Source: Phycisphaerae bacterium
GTDB lineage: Bacteria; Planctomycetota; Phycisphaerae; Sedimentisphaerales; Anaerobacaceae
Assembly: GCA_016782865.1 (NCBI GenBank)
Contig: JADHXR010000073.1
Coordinates: forward strand, 1-37,299
DNA: 37,299 nt
Reading direction: 5' to 3'
The position numbers and the translations under genes are program-made. The notes below the pieces were generated by a model, which did not search any database, was not told the origin of the DNA, and saw nothing but the letters and a program-made list of their open reading frames with translations. Numbering within the stretch: position 1 is the stretch's first letter; every line of letters begins with the position of its first letter. Shown here piece by piece: positions 17,114-26,492 of this stretch.

Positions 17114-17997
17114 CTCCTTCTCAGTTGCAGGATTACAGCTAAAGTCCGTAAGGTATTGTAATATCGTTTCTGACTTACAACAACCCGCTTTCAGTTGTCA
17201 TTGCAAATCGTGCTTGCATAAAGATCGATCCGGGCTGACAATGGTTGTTATGAACTCATTTCAATCGAAAAGGTGGAATTGACAAACGAGGAACTTATGT
17301 CGAGCAAAACCAAGACACTAACCCTGCCATATCTTACAGACTGACGTGCCGAGTGAGAACGTCCGCGCCATGTATGAGACGGGACTCGAATACGGAGCCT
17401 ACGACGCCGGGACATAACTTTCCAGAGGGCGCCCGTTTTGCGTTTGCGAATCAGAACCGGAAGAACCAACAAAACAAGAAGTCGATGATCTGTCACCTGT
17501 GAGCAATCCAAAGTCAAACACTGAGAACTCTGCTGCAACAGTTTGTTGGGAGGAGTCTTCGTAATTGTGGCCTTTGCCTCTATTGCCGTACCTATCGTTC
17601 GTCTTGACTCGGCATCATTCTAAACAGTGACACGGTTGTTATCAAAGAATCCCGGCTGATCCGCTAAGGCAAGGCTGTTGCCCCGCACATCTGTTCGATC
17701 CGCCCTCAAATGGTGACGGCCAAACGACATTGAATTGCCCACGGTCTCACCGATCCCAATTACCATCGGTCCCGGTGAAAGCGTGTTTGTGGAGCTGATT
17801 GCAGGTCAATAACATGAAACTAAGCGGGCCATTTGCCTGGCGATTTTTGCGCCGTGTTCCGGGAGCTTCAGGAGTGCTCGAGCACACCGAACGTTGGAAT
17901 TCAGTTTTTCCCCACTGTTGGAGAACTTTTTGCTATACTGAAGGCAGATGTTGTGCAGCTATTTGCGATCAAGGAGTTCTGTGAAAAGGAACCTCTG
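17114..17997. other. Divergent intergenic region, about 880 bp, with a gene remnant
   Basis: This stretch separates the minus-strand methyltransferase/PQQ gene from the plus-strand haem protein gene and must hold both promoters. Apart from the fragment at 17343-17417 I see no coding sequence with family-like character, and no RNA gene. The frame of the downstream gene is open from 17833, but the signal peptide and ribosome-binding site place its start at 17998. Confidence 0.5.
17343..17417 (+). pseudogene. Possible C-terminal remnant of a URO-D-like gene
   Basis: The plus strand reads DVPSENVRAMYETGLEYGAY followed by DAGT and a stop at 17415-17417. This resembles the C-terminal tail of uroporphyrinogen-decarboxylase-like proteins (P-x-E-N-[VI]-x-A-[ML]-Y-E-x-x-x-x-Y-G-x-Y). 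Upstream in frame there is a stop at 17319-17321 and no further similarity, so only about 25 residues remain. It may mark a deletion end point. The match is short and could be chance. Confidence 0.4.
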
Positions 17998-20718
17998 ATG
18001 TGGACAATAATGAAGACTCCCCTCGCGTTGTGTCTCGTCTTTATGATGGCCGGTTCTGCGTATGGTTTCGAAGCCGACAAAGCGAATGAGATCACATTCG
18101 CAGATCAGCAGGCCCGATTCGTGCGCCTTGTGATCCACCAGTCCTCGGCAGGCCAACCTTGTGTTGACGAACTGGAGGTGTACGGGCCTGATGGTAAGGT
18201 CAATCTGGCGTTAGCTCAACACGGCGCCAAGGCGACCGCTTCTTCCTGCCTGTCCGGATATGCCATTCACCGAATTGCCCACCTCAACGACGGCCTGTAC
18301 GGCAATGACCATAGCTGGATAGCTGCGAGGACCCGAAATGAGTGGGCACAGATTGAATTTCCGCGAGAGGTGGCTGTCGCGAAGGTTGTCTTCTCCCGCG
18401 ATCGAAAGGGGCGTTACCTTGACCGGATGCCTGTCTCGATCGAAGTTCTGGTTTCCACCGACGGGACAAACTGGAAGACGGCTACTCGCACCAGTGCTTT
18501 TCCGATGCTGCCGGAGGGGCCGGCTGGTGAAACAGAGCTGCTGCGTTATGCGTTTGAGTGCGAAGATCTTACATGGCGCAAGTGCGATCCATCCGATTCT
18601 ACAGACCGAGTCCTCCGGCAAATGGAAGAAATGATCGAACGATTCGCGACTACAGGTTTGGATGTGTCGAAGGAGCGAGGCGATGTGAGAGAGTTCCGTC
18701 GTCACCAACTCCGGTTGCAGGGACGATCGGCGGCAGTCGAACTGAAGGAAGACCTCTTCTTCCAGATGCGGTGGGCAAAACGCCGGCTGTTCTTTCGCGC
18801 ACCTGAGTTGGCCGTGCTGGAGCGAATCCTGTTTGTCAAGAGGCATCCCTTTGAGCCTTCGCACAACTACAGCGTAATCTTCGATGCTGCCGGTGGCGCC
18901 GGTGGCGGCATTTGCGTTCTGGAAATCCCCCGTCGAAATGCCGCCCTACAGCCAGGTCAGGCGAAGGTGACAACCTTGTTCGATGCGGGAAACGGGATTG
19001 CACGTGATCCCGTTGCCGACTTCGATGCCGCCAGAGTTTACTTCGGCTACCGTCGGTCCAGGGAGGACTACTATCATCTGCACGAGATGGACGTTGACGG
19101 CAGCGATCCGAGGGAGATCACGAAAGGGCCGTTTCACGACTACTTTCCCTGTCCGCTGCCCGATGGGAGACTGTCATTCATCAGCACGCGATGCAAGGCC
19201 AGGTTTCTGTGCTGGCGGCCGCAGGCGTTTGTGCTCTTTCGCATGGACAGCGACGGCACGAATATTCGGCCGCTTTCACACGCCAATCTGAGTGAGTGGA
19301 CGCCGTCGGTAATGACCGACGGCAGGATCATCTGGATGCGTTCGGAATATCTCGACAAAGGCGCCGATTTTGGCCACACACTCTGGGCCATCCGTCCGGA
19401 CGGCACTCACCCGGAATTGATCTTTGGCAACAACACGCTCAACTGCTATGCAAACGGCCGTGAAGTCCCGGGCTCAAGCGAGCTCCTCTGTACGCTCGTG
19501 TCTCACGGGGGGGATTTGAACGGCCCGATTGCGTTGATCGATGTTACCAAGGGTAGGTTCAATCCAGAAGCAGTCACCAATATCACCCCTGATGTGAAAC
19601 CTCATTATCACATGAGTTGGGCAAGCCAACAGTGTTTTCGAGATCCCGTTCCAATCAGCCGTGACTATTTCCTGTGCAGCCACGCTCCTTTCGACAAATT
19701 CGGCCTGTATGTCATCGACCGTTATGGCAACCGTGAACTGCTCTACCTCGACCCTGAAATCGCAAGCATGTCGCCCACTTTGCTGCGGCCGGTTACTGAA
19801 CCGCCTGTGTTAGGTGCAAATGATGAACCTGAGGACAAGCTAACGGCAAGAGGTCAGTTCTTTGTGGCTGACGTCTATCGTGGACTTGAACCCACCGTGA
19901 AGCAAGGCACGGTGAAGTACATTCGTGTTTGTCAGGAAGTGCGGGCCGACTTGATCCAACTTGCCAACGGCGAATACCAGAGGGATCATGAACCTTTCCA
20001 GGATTGGTACGCAACGCCGACTCATAAAGTCAAAGGCCCTTATGGCTGGCCCAGCTATGTCGCCAAGGGCGATCTCGGTATTGCGCCGGTTGAGAATGAC
20101 GGTTCTGCCAGTTTTTACGCTCCATCCGGCAAGGTCTTGTACTTTCAGGTGCTCGACAAGAACTACAACGAGATACAGCGGATGCGGAGTGTCGTACAAA
20201 TGCAGGCGGGGGAGAAAAGAGGTTGCATCGGTTGTCACGAGGATCGGATGTTGGCCCCTTCTTCGACCGGCTCTATCCCGATGGCACTGCGACGCGAGCC
20301 AAGCACGTTGCAACCGCCACCATGGGGTACTGGTCCCTTCTCCTACCAGGAAGTCGTTCAGCAAGTATGGGATGCAAGGTGTATCCGGTGCCACGATGCC
20401 AAGGATAAGCAACAGATCAACCTGACACGTGCGCTCGACAGGGACGGGATTCCTGCTTCGTATCGCACCCTTATTGCCAACGGATTGGTTCACTACTTTG
20501 ACTATACCTGGGGCTGCGAACACTCAAAGGCTGAACCGCTGAGCTTCGGTACTTTCAAGAGCAAGCTGTGGAAGATTCTGGATGAGGGCCATTACGATGT
20601 TCAACTGACGAGCGAAGAGATTCGTCGTATTAAGTGCTGGACAGATCTGAATTGTCCGTTGTGGTCTGATTACCTCTTCCGGCCGGATCGCCCCGGCTTG
20701 GAAGTCGCGACAAGATGA
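17998..20718 (+). CDS. Exported discoidin plus hydrazine-synthase-alpha-like dihaem cytochrome c
   Basis: A 906-aa protein with signal peptide (KTPLALCLVFMMAGSAYG). A discoidin (F5/8 type C)-like domain follows at about 30-160 (RFVRLVIHQSS, CVDELEVYGPDG, WAQIEFPREVAVAKVVFSRD). Next is a propeller-like region resembling the HZS-alpha middle domain, with MDVDGSDPREITKGPFHDYF and RMDSDGTNIRPLSHANLSEWTP. The C-terminal region has two c-type haem sites, CIGCH at 743-747 and CIRCH at 795-799. HzsA of anammox bacteria also carries two haems around such a domain, but relatives occur in many heterotrophic planctomycetes and their reaction is unknown, so hydrazine synthesis should not be assumed. AAAGGA lies 7 nt before the ATG at 17998. 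Its stop is 6 bp from that of the convergent GH38 gene. Confidence 0.88.
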   Translation: MWTIMKTPLALCLVFMMAGSAYGFEADKANEITFADQQARFVRLVIHQSSAGQPCVDELEVYGPDGKVNLALAQHGAKATASSCLSGYAIHRIAHLNDGLYGNDHSWIAARTRNEWAQIEFPREVAVAKVVFSRDRKGRYLDRMPVSIEVLVSTDGTNWKTATRTSAFPMLPEGPAGETELLRYAFECEDLTWRKCDPSDSTDRVLRQMEEMIERFATTGLDVSKERGDVREFRRHQLRLQGRSAAVELKEDLFFQMRWAKRRLFFRAPELAVLERILFVKRHPFEPSHNYSVIFDAAGGAGGGICVLEIPRRNAALQPGQAKVTTLFDAGNGIARDPVADFDAARVYFGYRRSREDYYHLHEMDVDGSDPREITKGPFHDYFPCPLPDGRLSFISTRCKARFLCWRPQAFVLFRMDSDGTNIRPLSHANLSEWTPSVMTDGRIIWMRSEYLDKGADFGHTLWAIRPDGTHPELIFGNNTLNCYANGREVPGSSELLCTLVSHGGDLNGPIALIDVTKGRFNPEAVTNITPDVKPHYHMSWASQQCFRDPVPISRDYFLCSHAPFDKFGLYVIDRYGNRELLYLDPEIASMSPTLLRPVTEPPVLGANDEPEDKLTARGQFFVADVYRGLEPTVKQGTVKYIRVCQEVRADLIQLANGEYQRDHEPFQDWYATPTHKVKGPYGWPSYVAKGDLGIAPVENDGSASFYAPSGKVLYFQVLDKNYNEIQRMRSVVQMQAGEKRGCIGCHEDRMLAPSSTGSIPMALRREPSTLQPPPWGTGPFSYQEVVQQVWDARCIRCHDAKDKQQINLTRALDRDGIPASYRTLIANGLVHYFDYTWGCEHSKAEPLSFGTFKSKLWKILDEGHYDVQLTSEEIRRIKCWTDLNCPLWSDYLFRPDRPGLEVATR

Positions 20719-20724
20719 CTGTGT

Positions 20725-23445
20725 TCATTCCAACACAAAGCTGGCGGGAGCATAGGCGCCGATGTACATCTCAAGGAGCCCGTTTTTGATCGTAACCGAT
20801 TTGCCGGTCTTCTCGCCGCGGAGGTTGACCGGCGTTGCCTCGGTCGCCTTCATTCCTTTGGGCAAATTGACCGTGAGCTTGCCGGAGACGCCCCCTTGTT
20901 CCCACACCCGAAAGATCAGACCGTTTCCGTCGGGATTTTCTCCAAAGGCGGTTACAGCCACACCTTTACGGGAGAGAGTCATGCCCGCCTGCGTGGCCGG
21001 TAACGTGCCGGGTTTGCAGGTCGATCTGGCAACACGCAGTGGGACTCGCATCTCCATCGAGGGCGAATAGAGCGCCGGTTCGGACTTGAACTTGTCAAAG
21101 GTCCAGATGCGCACGCGGGAGGACATTCTACCTCCGACCCAATTGGGGAAGTTGGTCTGCCAGTGGTTGTTGTACAGATTGAGATAGACCGTGGCCTTAG
21201 TCGGCTCGTAGCGTTGACTGAACTTGTGACTTCCCGGCTGGCCAAGGCTGACAAGCGGGGTATCCATGGGACAGATGCCGACACCGTACCCTTTGTCGTT
21301 GTAGACGGCGGCACCGTTATTGACCCAAATCTGGTGGTAGTTGACGTTGTCCACGGTAATGTCGGTGACCGGGTCCAAGTCGGCACCAAGCCTGCCCAGA
21401 CGAAACCGGGGCTTGTCGAATCTCAACGGCAGGCATATCCAACCGGCCTGCGGCCATCCGTCAGGCTGCTTCTGATAACCGACTTCGAGATCGGCCACGG
21501 GCATGTCGCCATAGAGGGTCAGACGAATGGAAACGTCTTGCGGCATCCCCGGTTCCGGAATCTTGCCGGTCATTACGGCAGAGACATCGATGTTGGATTT
21601 CCGAATGTACAGGTCCATGTCCTTGGAAACTGCCGAGGCATAAACGCTGTCAGCGGGTACGTCGTACTTGGCAAGGCAGTATCGATGAGCCTTGAATTGA
21701 GGATAAAGCGCCTCGTCGAGGTACTTCTCAACGTCCTTCCTGCCGAAGCGTTCGTAGAGGTATTGCCCGAAACCGTGGGGTGCGGTCGAGTCCACCAACT
21801 CACGGCCTGTCCGTTTGTCGAGCAGACTGGCGATACGCCCTTTTGCCGGATCGAACATTGCTTTGAAATAGGGACTCTCTATCGTAGCAGCGGCTTCATC
21901 CGCGGCAAGTGCGCTCTTCTCGGCTTTGGTGGTGGCGGGGATGAAGGTTCGATATCCCATGGCGGGGATGTCTTTGGCAACAAAGCGGACGATCTTCTTT
22001 TCCGGACTCGTGGGGCCGCTGCCTACTCGATCCAGGATGACACTTTGGCCGTTGTCCACGGCCTCTAATGAACTGAAGCCGGGCCAGTAGCACGCATTGA
22101 GTTCGACTAATCCGTCCCGTTTCCACGGGAGGGGATTGTATACCACGACACGTTTGCCAGGAACATCAACGCTGTCGGCAAGTGTGGCCACTGCCTCGGC
22201 GTAGGTGCCGACGATAAGTCTACGCACATCGTCGATGTAGTCGAAATGCTCCTGCCAGGATTCGGCCAGGATTTTCGCATTGACGGGCAGGCCTTGGGCA
22301 AGAGCCACCTCCCACTCCTTCCCATAGGGTTGCGAAATATAGTGTTGGGTCGCCAATCCCCAGGTGTGCTCGCTGAACAGCAGACTTTTTTCATAGGCCT
22401 TGGCAATCGTATCGGTGATACTCGGCCGGTACAATCCCCAGCATTTCTCGAGGGTCATCAGTATCTCGGTTGCTGTGATGGAGGGCCGGACTGCATTGGC
22501 CAGTTTCCAACCATCCGGCATAGCCATGTTTCCATGAGCCCAAGGATCAGGCAGGTCGCTGCGGATAACGGCAAGTCCGTTCAGATCCTCTTTCAATATG
22601 CGTTGGCCAAAATCATCGAGTTTGCCCATTGTCACCTTAACCCCCGGTGCGTTCTCATGGTAGAATTCAATGTCCTTCTTGACGGTGTCCGGGCTGGGTG
22701 GGCCGGCATTGTCGCCGGTCATGCTGATGTAAATCCAGGTCTTGTACGGCCAGCCTTTGAGTGGCAGAGGCGAGGTGCCGTAACCGTTGTTGCACAGGGT
22801 AAGCAGACGCGATCCGTCCGGACCTTCCCACCAGAACATTGGCGGAAGCCCCAGACTTCTATTTACCAGGGGGCCACCCAGGTGAAAGAAGTTCACGCCG
22901 GCGTGCTTGAGCAGCGTCGGGAGGATCCATGATTGTCCGGGAACATCGCTCGTCTTGGCATCGCGGGGAAGCGGCAGCCCGTAGGTGCGGGCGATGGACG
23001 ATGCGTGGCCAAGGCCCCGGACGAGATCCTCCATCTCCGCTGTTTCAGTGTGAGTCGTAAAGGGATACGCATGCACGACCAGGTTCCCGTCGCGGATCGC
23101 CTTCTCGATCTTCTTCTTGCGCTCGGGAGCCTGTCCTCCCCAGAGAAGTTGTTGCATCGGCCAGCCGGAAACAGTCCATACGAACTGTTGTTCCTTGGTC
23201 TGGTGCCTGTTCTGTTCAATTGCGTCCAGCACACGGTCCACCATCTCGGTACGATATTCATGAATGACATCACGCGCCAGGGCCGAATAGCCAATATCAA
23301 AGTGGGTCTTGTAGACAACAATCACCTCCTGGAGATTAGGATAAGGCTTCGCTGCCTGCGCAGCCTTCCCTTCCTCAACGCCATGGACACGAATAACACA
23401 ACCAACAATAATTGTCACTATCAGCAATACGTTCTGCTTCTGCAT
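20725..23445 (-). CDS. GH38-like alpha-mannosidase family protein
   Basis: A 906-aa exported protein with signal peptide (VLLIVTIIVGCVIRVHG) and a GH38-type catalytic N-domain opening with VIVVYKTHFDIGYS. His48 and Asp50 form the H-x-D metal-binding pair. The family features WTVSGWPMQQLLW, HAYPFTTHTETAEMEDLVRGL and GVNFFHLGGPLVNRSLGLPPMFWWEGPDG follow, then a long C-terminal beta-sandwich half. GH38 enzymes are zinc-dependent retaining alpha-mannosidases; this branch (similar to DUF5054-type proteins) is not proven to have that specificity. The start at 23445 is chosen for the signal peptide; the frame is open to 23712 but would overlap the SnoaL gene. It lies 13 nt after that gene, so the two form an operon. 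Confidence 0.85.
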   Translation of the reverse strand: MQKQNVLLIVTIIVGCVIRVHGVEEGKAAQAAKPYPNLQEVIVVYKTHFDIGYSALARDVIHEYRTEMVDRVLDAIEQNRHQTKEQQFVWTVSGWPMQQLLWGGQAPERKKKIEKAIRDGNLVVHAYPFTTHTETAEMEDLVRGLGHASSIARTYGLPLPRDAKTSDVPGQSWILPTLLKHAGVNFFHLGGPLVNRSLGLPPMFWWEGPDGSRLLTLCNNGYGTSPLPLKGWPYKTWIYISMTGDNAGPPSPDTVKKDIEFYHENAPGVKVTMGKLDDFGQRILKEDLNGLAVIRSDLPDPWAHGNMAMPDGWKLANAVRPSITATEILMTLEKCWGLYRPSITDTIAKAYEKSLLFSEHTWGLATQHYISQPYGKEWEVALAQGLPVNAKILAESWQEHFDYIDDVRRLIVGTYAEAVATLADSVDVPGKRVVVYNPLPWKRDGLVELNACYWPGFSSLEAVDNGQSVILDRVGSGPTSPEKKIVRFVAKDIPAMGYRTFIPATTKAEKSALAADEAAATIESPYFKAMFDPAKGRIASLLDKRTGRELVDSTAPHGFGQYLYERFGRKDVEKYLDEALYPQFKAHRYCLAKYDVPADSVYASAVSKDMDLYIRKSNIDVSAVMTGKIPEPGMPQDVSIRLTLYGDMPVADLEVGYQKQPDGWPQAGWICLPLRFDKPRFRLGRLGADLDPVTDITVDNVNYHQIWVNNGAAVYNDKGYGVGICPMDTPLVSLGQPGSHKFSQRYEPTKATVYLNLYNNHWQTNFPNWVGGRMSSRVRIWTFDKFKSEPALYSPSMEMRVPLRVARSTCKPGTLPATQAGMTLSRKGVAVTAFGENPDGNGLIFRVWEQGGVSGKLTVNLPKGMKATEATPVNLRGEKTGKSVTIKNGLLEMYIGAYAPASFVLE

Positions 23446-23458
23446 CTTCTTGCCGGAT

Positions 23459-23872
23459 TCATGCCGTCTCTTCCGCCTGCATCTGCTGTACCATGCTACC
23501 GCTGTCGTAAATCTCCCAGGCTTCCGCCAACCTGCCGTCGGCGATCCGGAAGGTGCTGATGGCGGACAGGCGGATGGAGTTTCCTCGAGGTGCGATCCCC
23601 GCACCGTCGCCGGTATGACGAGCGTAGAAGCCAAAGTGACAATCCACCTTGTCACCTTCGGCCAGCAGAAAATCGATTTCAATTCGAGCGTCGCTGAAAA
23701 TGCCTCCAACAAACTCCGTGAAAAATTTCCTGACGCCCGCCGGCCCAGGTGGCATTTCGGGCGGGAAATGGTGATCTGCGAAGGTGAGCGCTACGATCTC
23801 CTCGATCCCTGACAGATCCCCCATGGTTTCATGGTAGTAACGACGGACCAGTGCTTTGTTTTCTTCCAACAT
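23459..23872 (-). CDS. SnoaL-like (NTF2-fold) protein
   Basis: A 137-aa cytoplasmic protein of the SnoaL-like polyketide-cyclase/ester-cyclase type: MLEENKALVRRYYHETMG, ADHHFPPEMPPGPAGVRKFF, and a C-terminal RIADGRLAEAWEIYDSGSMVQQM. Family members are small cone-shaped NTF2 folds that isomerise, cyclise or hydrolyse diverse small molecules; the substrate cannot be told from sequence. It is directly upstream of the GH38 gene (13 nt apart, same strand). Confidence 0.88.
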   Translation of the reverse strand: MLEENKALVRRYYHETMGDLSGIEEIVALTFADHHFPPEMPPGPAGVRKFFTEFVGGIFSDARIEIDFLLAEGDKVDCHFGFYARHTGDGAGIAPRGNSIRLSAISTFRIADGRLAEAWEIYDSGSMVQQMQAEETA

Positions 23873-24028
23873 AATCAGGCTCCGACTGAAAAGGTTATTT
23901 CGCAGTCTCCCGGACTTTCGCAGTTCGCTCGTGGTCCCTCAAGCGAGGGTACCGCCGCGTGATTGTCGAACCAAACCTAATGCCAAGGATCATAAATTTG
24001 TTTTCCAGAAAGATTATGTTTTGTCGAT

Positions 24029-24050
24029 GCCACTATCTCGCCACTATCTC
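24029..24050. repeat. Perfect 11-bp tandem duplication over the GH95 stop codon
   Basis: GCCACTATCTC is present twice head to tail (24029-24039 and 24040-24050). On the minus strand the second copy contains the TAG stop of the GH95 gene, so the duplication sets that protein's C-terminus (IVAR-stop). Confidence 0.85.
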
Positions 24051-26315
24051 ATAGGTGCTGCCCTTTGATGTGTCGAATTCGAGTACGAACTCTGATACCG
24101 GTGTGGTTTTGACGGATTTGCCCTGGCAGGAAACCGTAACCGGCTGTTGTGTGCGGAGCCTGCAGGGGACGGCCAGTTCCGATAGAAGGGTACATTTCCG
24201 GAGCCTCGTGTCTTTCCACTCCATGTCCAGCACAAAGCCCTTGCGGGCCCGAAGCCCCTTGGCGCTGCCCGTCGCCCAGGCCACGGGCAGTGCGGGCAAC
24301 AGATGAACATCGCCTGTGTGGGATTGGACCAGCATCTCGCAGATGCCGGCGGCGTATCCAAAGTTCCCGTCGATCTGGAACGGTGGATGCATGTCGAACA
24401 GGTTGTTCGCGAACTGCGCCTGGAGCATTCCTTGCAGGATGCTGTATGTACGGTCACCATCGTGGAGCCTGGCCCATATAGACACCTTCCAGGCCCTGCT
24501 CCAGCCGGTAGAGCCGTCACCGCGCGCGTTCATTGAGACCTTTGCCGCTTGCGCAAGTTTCGGCGTGGTTATCGGGGAGATCTGGCGGCCGGGGTGGACC
24601 GCTATCATGTGGGACAGATGACGGTGCTTGTCCTTGGGATCGTCCCTGTCGACCATCCACTCCTGGAGTTGGCCCCATTTGCCTATCTTGGGTCCGAGCA
24701 GGCGTGTTTTCATCGAGGCTATTTTCCTCCTGAATGCTTCGTCCTTGCCCAGTATGTCCGAGGCTTCGGTGAAATTGGTGAAGAGGTCCCAGACAAGCTG
24801 CTGGTCGAAGGAGACGCCGTCCTCTTGGGGACCGTGCTCCGGAGAGAAGCCGTCAGGAGACACCAATGTCCCGTCCGGAAGTGCCTTCAGATGGTCCTCC
24901 CAGAACTCGCACAGCTCCTTCATAACCGGGTATAAGCGCGTTTGAAGGTACTCTCTGTCGCCGGTATAGGCATAATGGTCCCAGAGGTTCTGTGCGACCC
25001 AGGCCGCGTCACCCTTTGACCATTTCCAGGTGGAGCCTCCAAACGCGCCGTTCTCTGCATGTGAGATCCAGCCCCTGGTATTGAAGGTGGCCTTGGTTTC
25101 GGCCTTGCGGACCTCGCGAATTGAATGCACCCATTCGGCGAGGGGCAAAAAGCATTCGGACAGGTTGGCGTGGTCAGTGAACCAGTAGTTCATCTGGATG
25201 TTGACATCGGTATGATAGTCGGATCGCCATGGAGGGGTGTTGCTCCTATTCCAGAGCCCCTGGAGATTTGCGGGCATAGCGCCGGGCCGTGAACTCGATA
25301 TCATGAGATAACGGGCGTACTGGAAAACGATCTCTTCAAGACCGTGATCCGATCCGTCCGACTTGTATGCGGCAAGACGCCGGTCGGTGGGCAGCTTTCT
25401 CTTTTCTTCCGTCGCAGAGCCGATATCGAGAGCACACCTGTCGAACAGGTTCTTGTAGTCCGCGATGTGGGCCTTTAGGAGGTCATCGTAGGATTTCCCT
25501 GCAGCAGACTGCAGTTGCTGTTCGAGCTTCTTGTGAGGATGTTCGCCTCTCCAGCCCTTGGCCCTCTGGTTCAGATAATCGGTATCGGCAACGAGCAGTA
25601 TGGTGAGGCTGTCAGCCTGCTCGAAGGTAATCTTGCCGTTGGATGCCGCGGCCGATCCGCCTTCGTTCAGGACAAGCACCTGAGCCTCGTAATCGAGAGC
25701 TATACTATACTTGACGTTCTTCTTGCCGGAATTGCTGCCTTCCCCGTAAGTAAAGCCTGCAAGCGACCCGCTTGAGGTTATCTTGTTGCCTTTTGCCCAT
25801 ATATGGCCTTCGTGCATATCGGTAAGGGAGACTGTTCCGGAGTACATACCCTTCTCGTCCGCCGTCAGGCGAAATACCAGCACCTGGTCCGGGTTACTGG
25901 CGAAATACTCGCGTTTGAATGTCACTCCTTTATGCTTGTAAGTTACGGTGTGAACGCCCCTGGCCAGGTCCAGTTCGCGCCGGTATTGACCGGACGCCGG
26001 CTGGTCAATGCTGCCTGTTTTCCCCAGAGGAAACCCTGGGTCGCGGAGTTCAATGTAGAGGTCACCGAATGCCTGGTATGCGCCGGTGTCGCTTTCGTCG
26101 CCGATCCAGAGGCTGTCTTCGTTGAACTGGATGTGCTCTTTGGCCTTGTCACCGAAGATCATGCCACCGAGGCGTCCATTTCCGATCGGCAGCGCTTCAC
26201 GCATCCAGTCACCGGCGGGCCTGTCGTACCACATTTTGAGGTCAGAGGCCATGCCGGCAGCGGCTGCGAACAGGCAAAGGCACACAGCGATGAGTGTCAC
26301 ATACCTATACTTCAT
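24033..26315 (-). CDS. GH95 alpha-L-fucosidase-type glycosidase
   Basis: A 760-aa exported enzyme with signal peptide (TLIAVCLCLFAAAAGMA). The GH95 N-domain follows with MWYDRPAGDWMREALPIGNG and IQFNEDSLWIGD, then an (alpha/alpha)6 barrel with NLQGLWNRSNTPPWRSDYH and NIQMNYW (the two Asn used in catalysis), SPDGFSPEHG (general-acid Glu) and QIDGNFGYAAGI (Asp). GH95 enzymes are inverting alpha-1,2-fucosidases or alpha-galactosidases acting on side chains of glycans. The frame runs upstream through the tRNA-Arg gene to 26519, but the start at 26315 has AAAGAGG upstream and begins the signal peptide. It is the last gene before the tRNA that bounds the segment. Confidence 0.93.
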   Translation of the reverse strand: MKYRYVTLIAVCLCLFAAAAGMASDLKMWYDRPAGDWMREALPIGNGRLGGMIFGDKAKEHIQFNEDSLWIGDESDTGAYQAFGDLYIELRDPGFPLGKTGSIDQPASGQYRRELDLARGVHTVTYKHKGVTFKREYFASNPDQVLVFRLTADEKGMYSGTVSLTDMHEGHIWAKGNKITSSGSLAGFTYGEGSNSGKKNVKYSIALDYEAQVLVLNEGGSAAASNGKITFEQADSLTILLVADTDYLNQRAKGWRGEHPHKKLEQQLQSAAGKSYDDLLKAHIADYKNLFDRCALDIGSATEEKRKLPTDRRLAAYKSDGSDHGLEEIVFQYARYLMISSSRPGAMPANLQGLWNRSNTPPWRSDYHTDVNIQMNYWFTDHANLSECFLPLAEWVHSIREVRKAETKATFNTRGWISHAENGAFGGSTWKWSKGDAAWVAQNLWDHYAYTGDREYLQTRLYPVMKELCEFWEDHLKALPDGTLVSPDGFSPEHGPQEDGVSFDQQLVWDLFTNFTEASDILGKDEAFRRKIASMKTRLLGPKIGKWGQLQEWMVDRDDPKDKHRHLSHMIAVHPGRQISPITTPKLAQAAKVSMNARGDGSTGWSRAWKVSIWARLHDGDRTYSILQGMLQAQFANNLFDMHPPFQIDGNFGYAAGICEMLVQSHTGDVHLLPALPVAWATGSAKGLRARKGFVLDMEWKDTRLRKCTLLSELAVPCRLRTQQPVTVSCQGKSVKTTPVSEFVLEFDTSKGSTYEIVAR

Positions 26316-26492
26316 AGATACCTCTTTGTACCCACCAAAAACTCCGTCCGCATTGAAAACATTGGACTTCCAAGATCGACACCCGTCAAGCGAGATCAGC
26401 CCCTTGACGGCGTCCAATATTTCCGCAAGACAGCGCCTTATCGGCCGAACTTCATTGCCAAAGGCCGTCGCTGTTTCATTCAACATGCAAAA

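Noticed and set aside
17248..17538. A minus-strand frame with a hydrophobic stretch followed by RKRK, resembling a PEP-CTERM-like anchor
   Set aside because: No PEP motif and no coherent protein around it; the URO-D-like tail on the other strand is a better reading.
17998..20718. Calling the HzsA-like gene a true hydrazine synthase subunit
   Set aside because: No beta or gamma subunit genes, no hydrazine dehydrogenase, and a glycan-degradation setting; similarity alone does not support anammox metabolism.
21163..22068. A 301-codon plus-strand frame opposite the GH38 gene
   Set aside because: Antisense shadow of a gene with clear family motifs.
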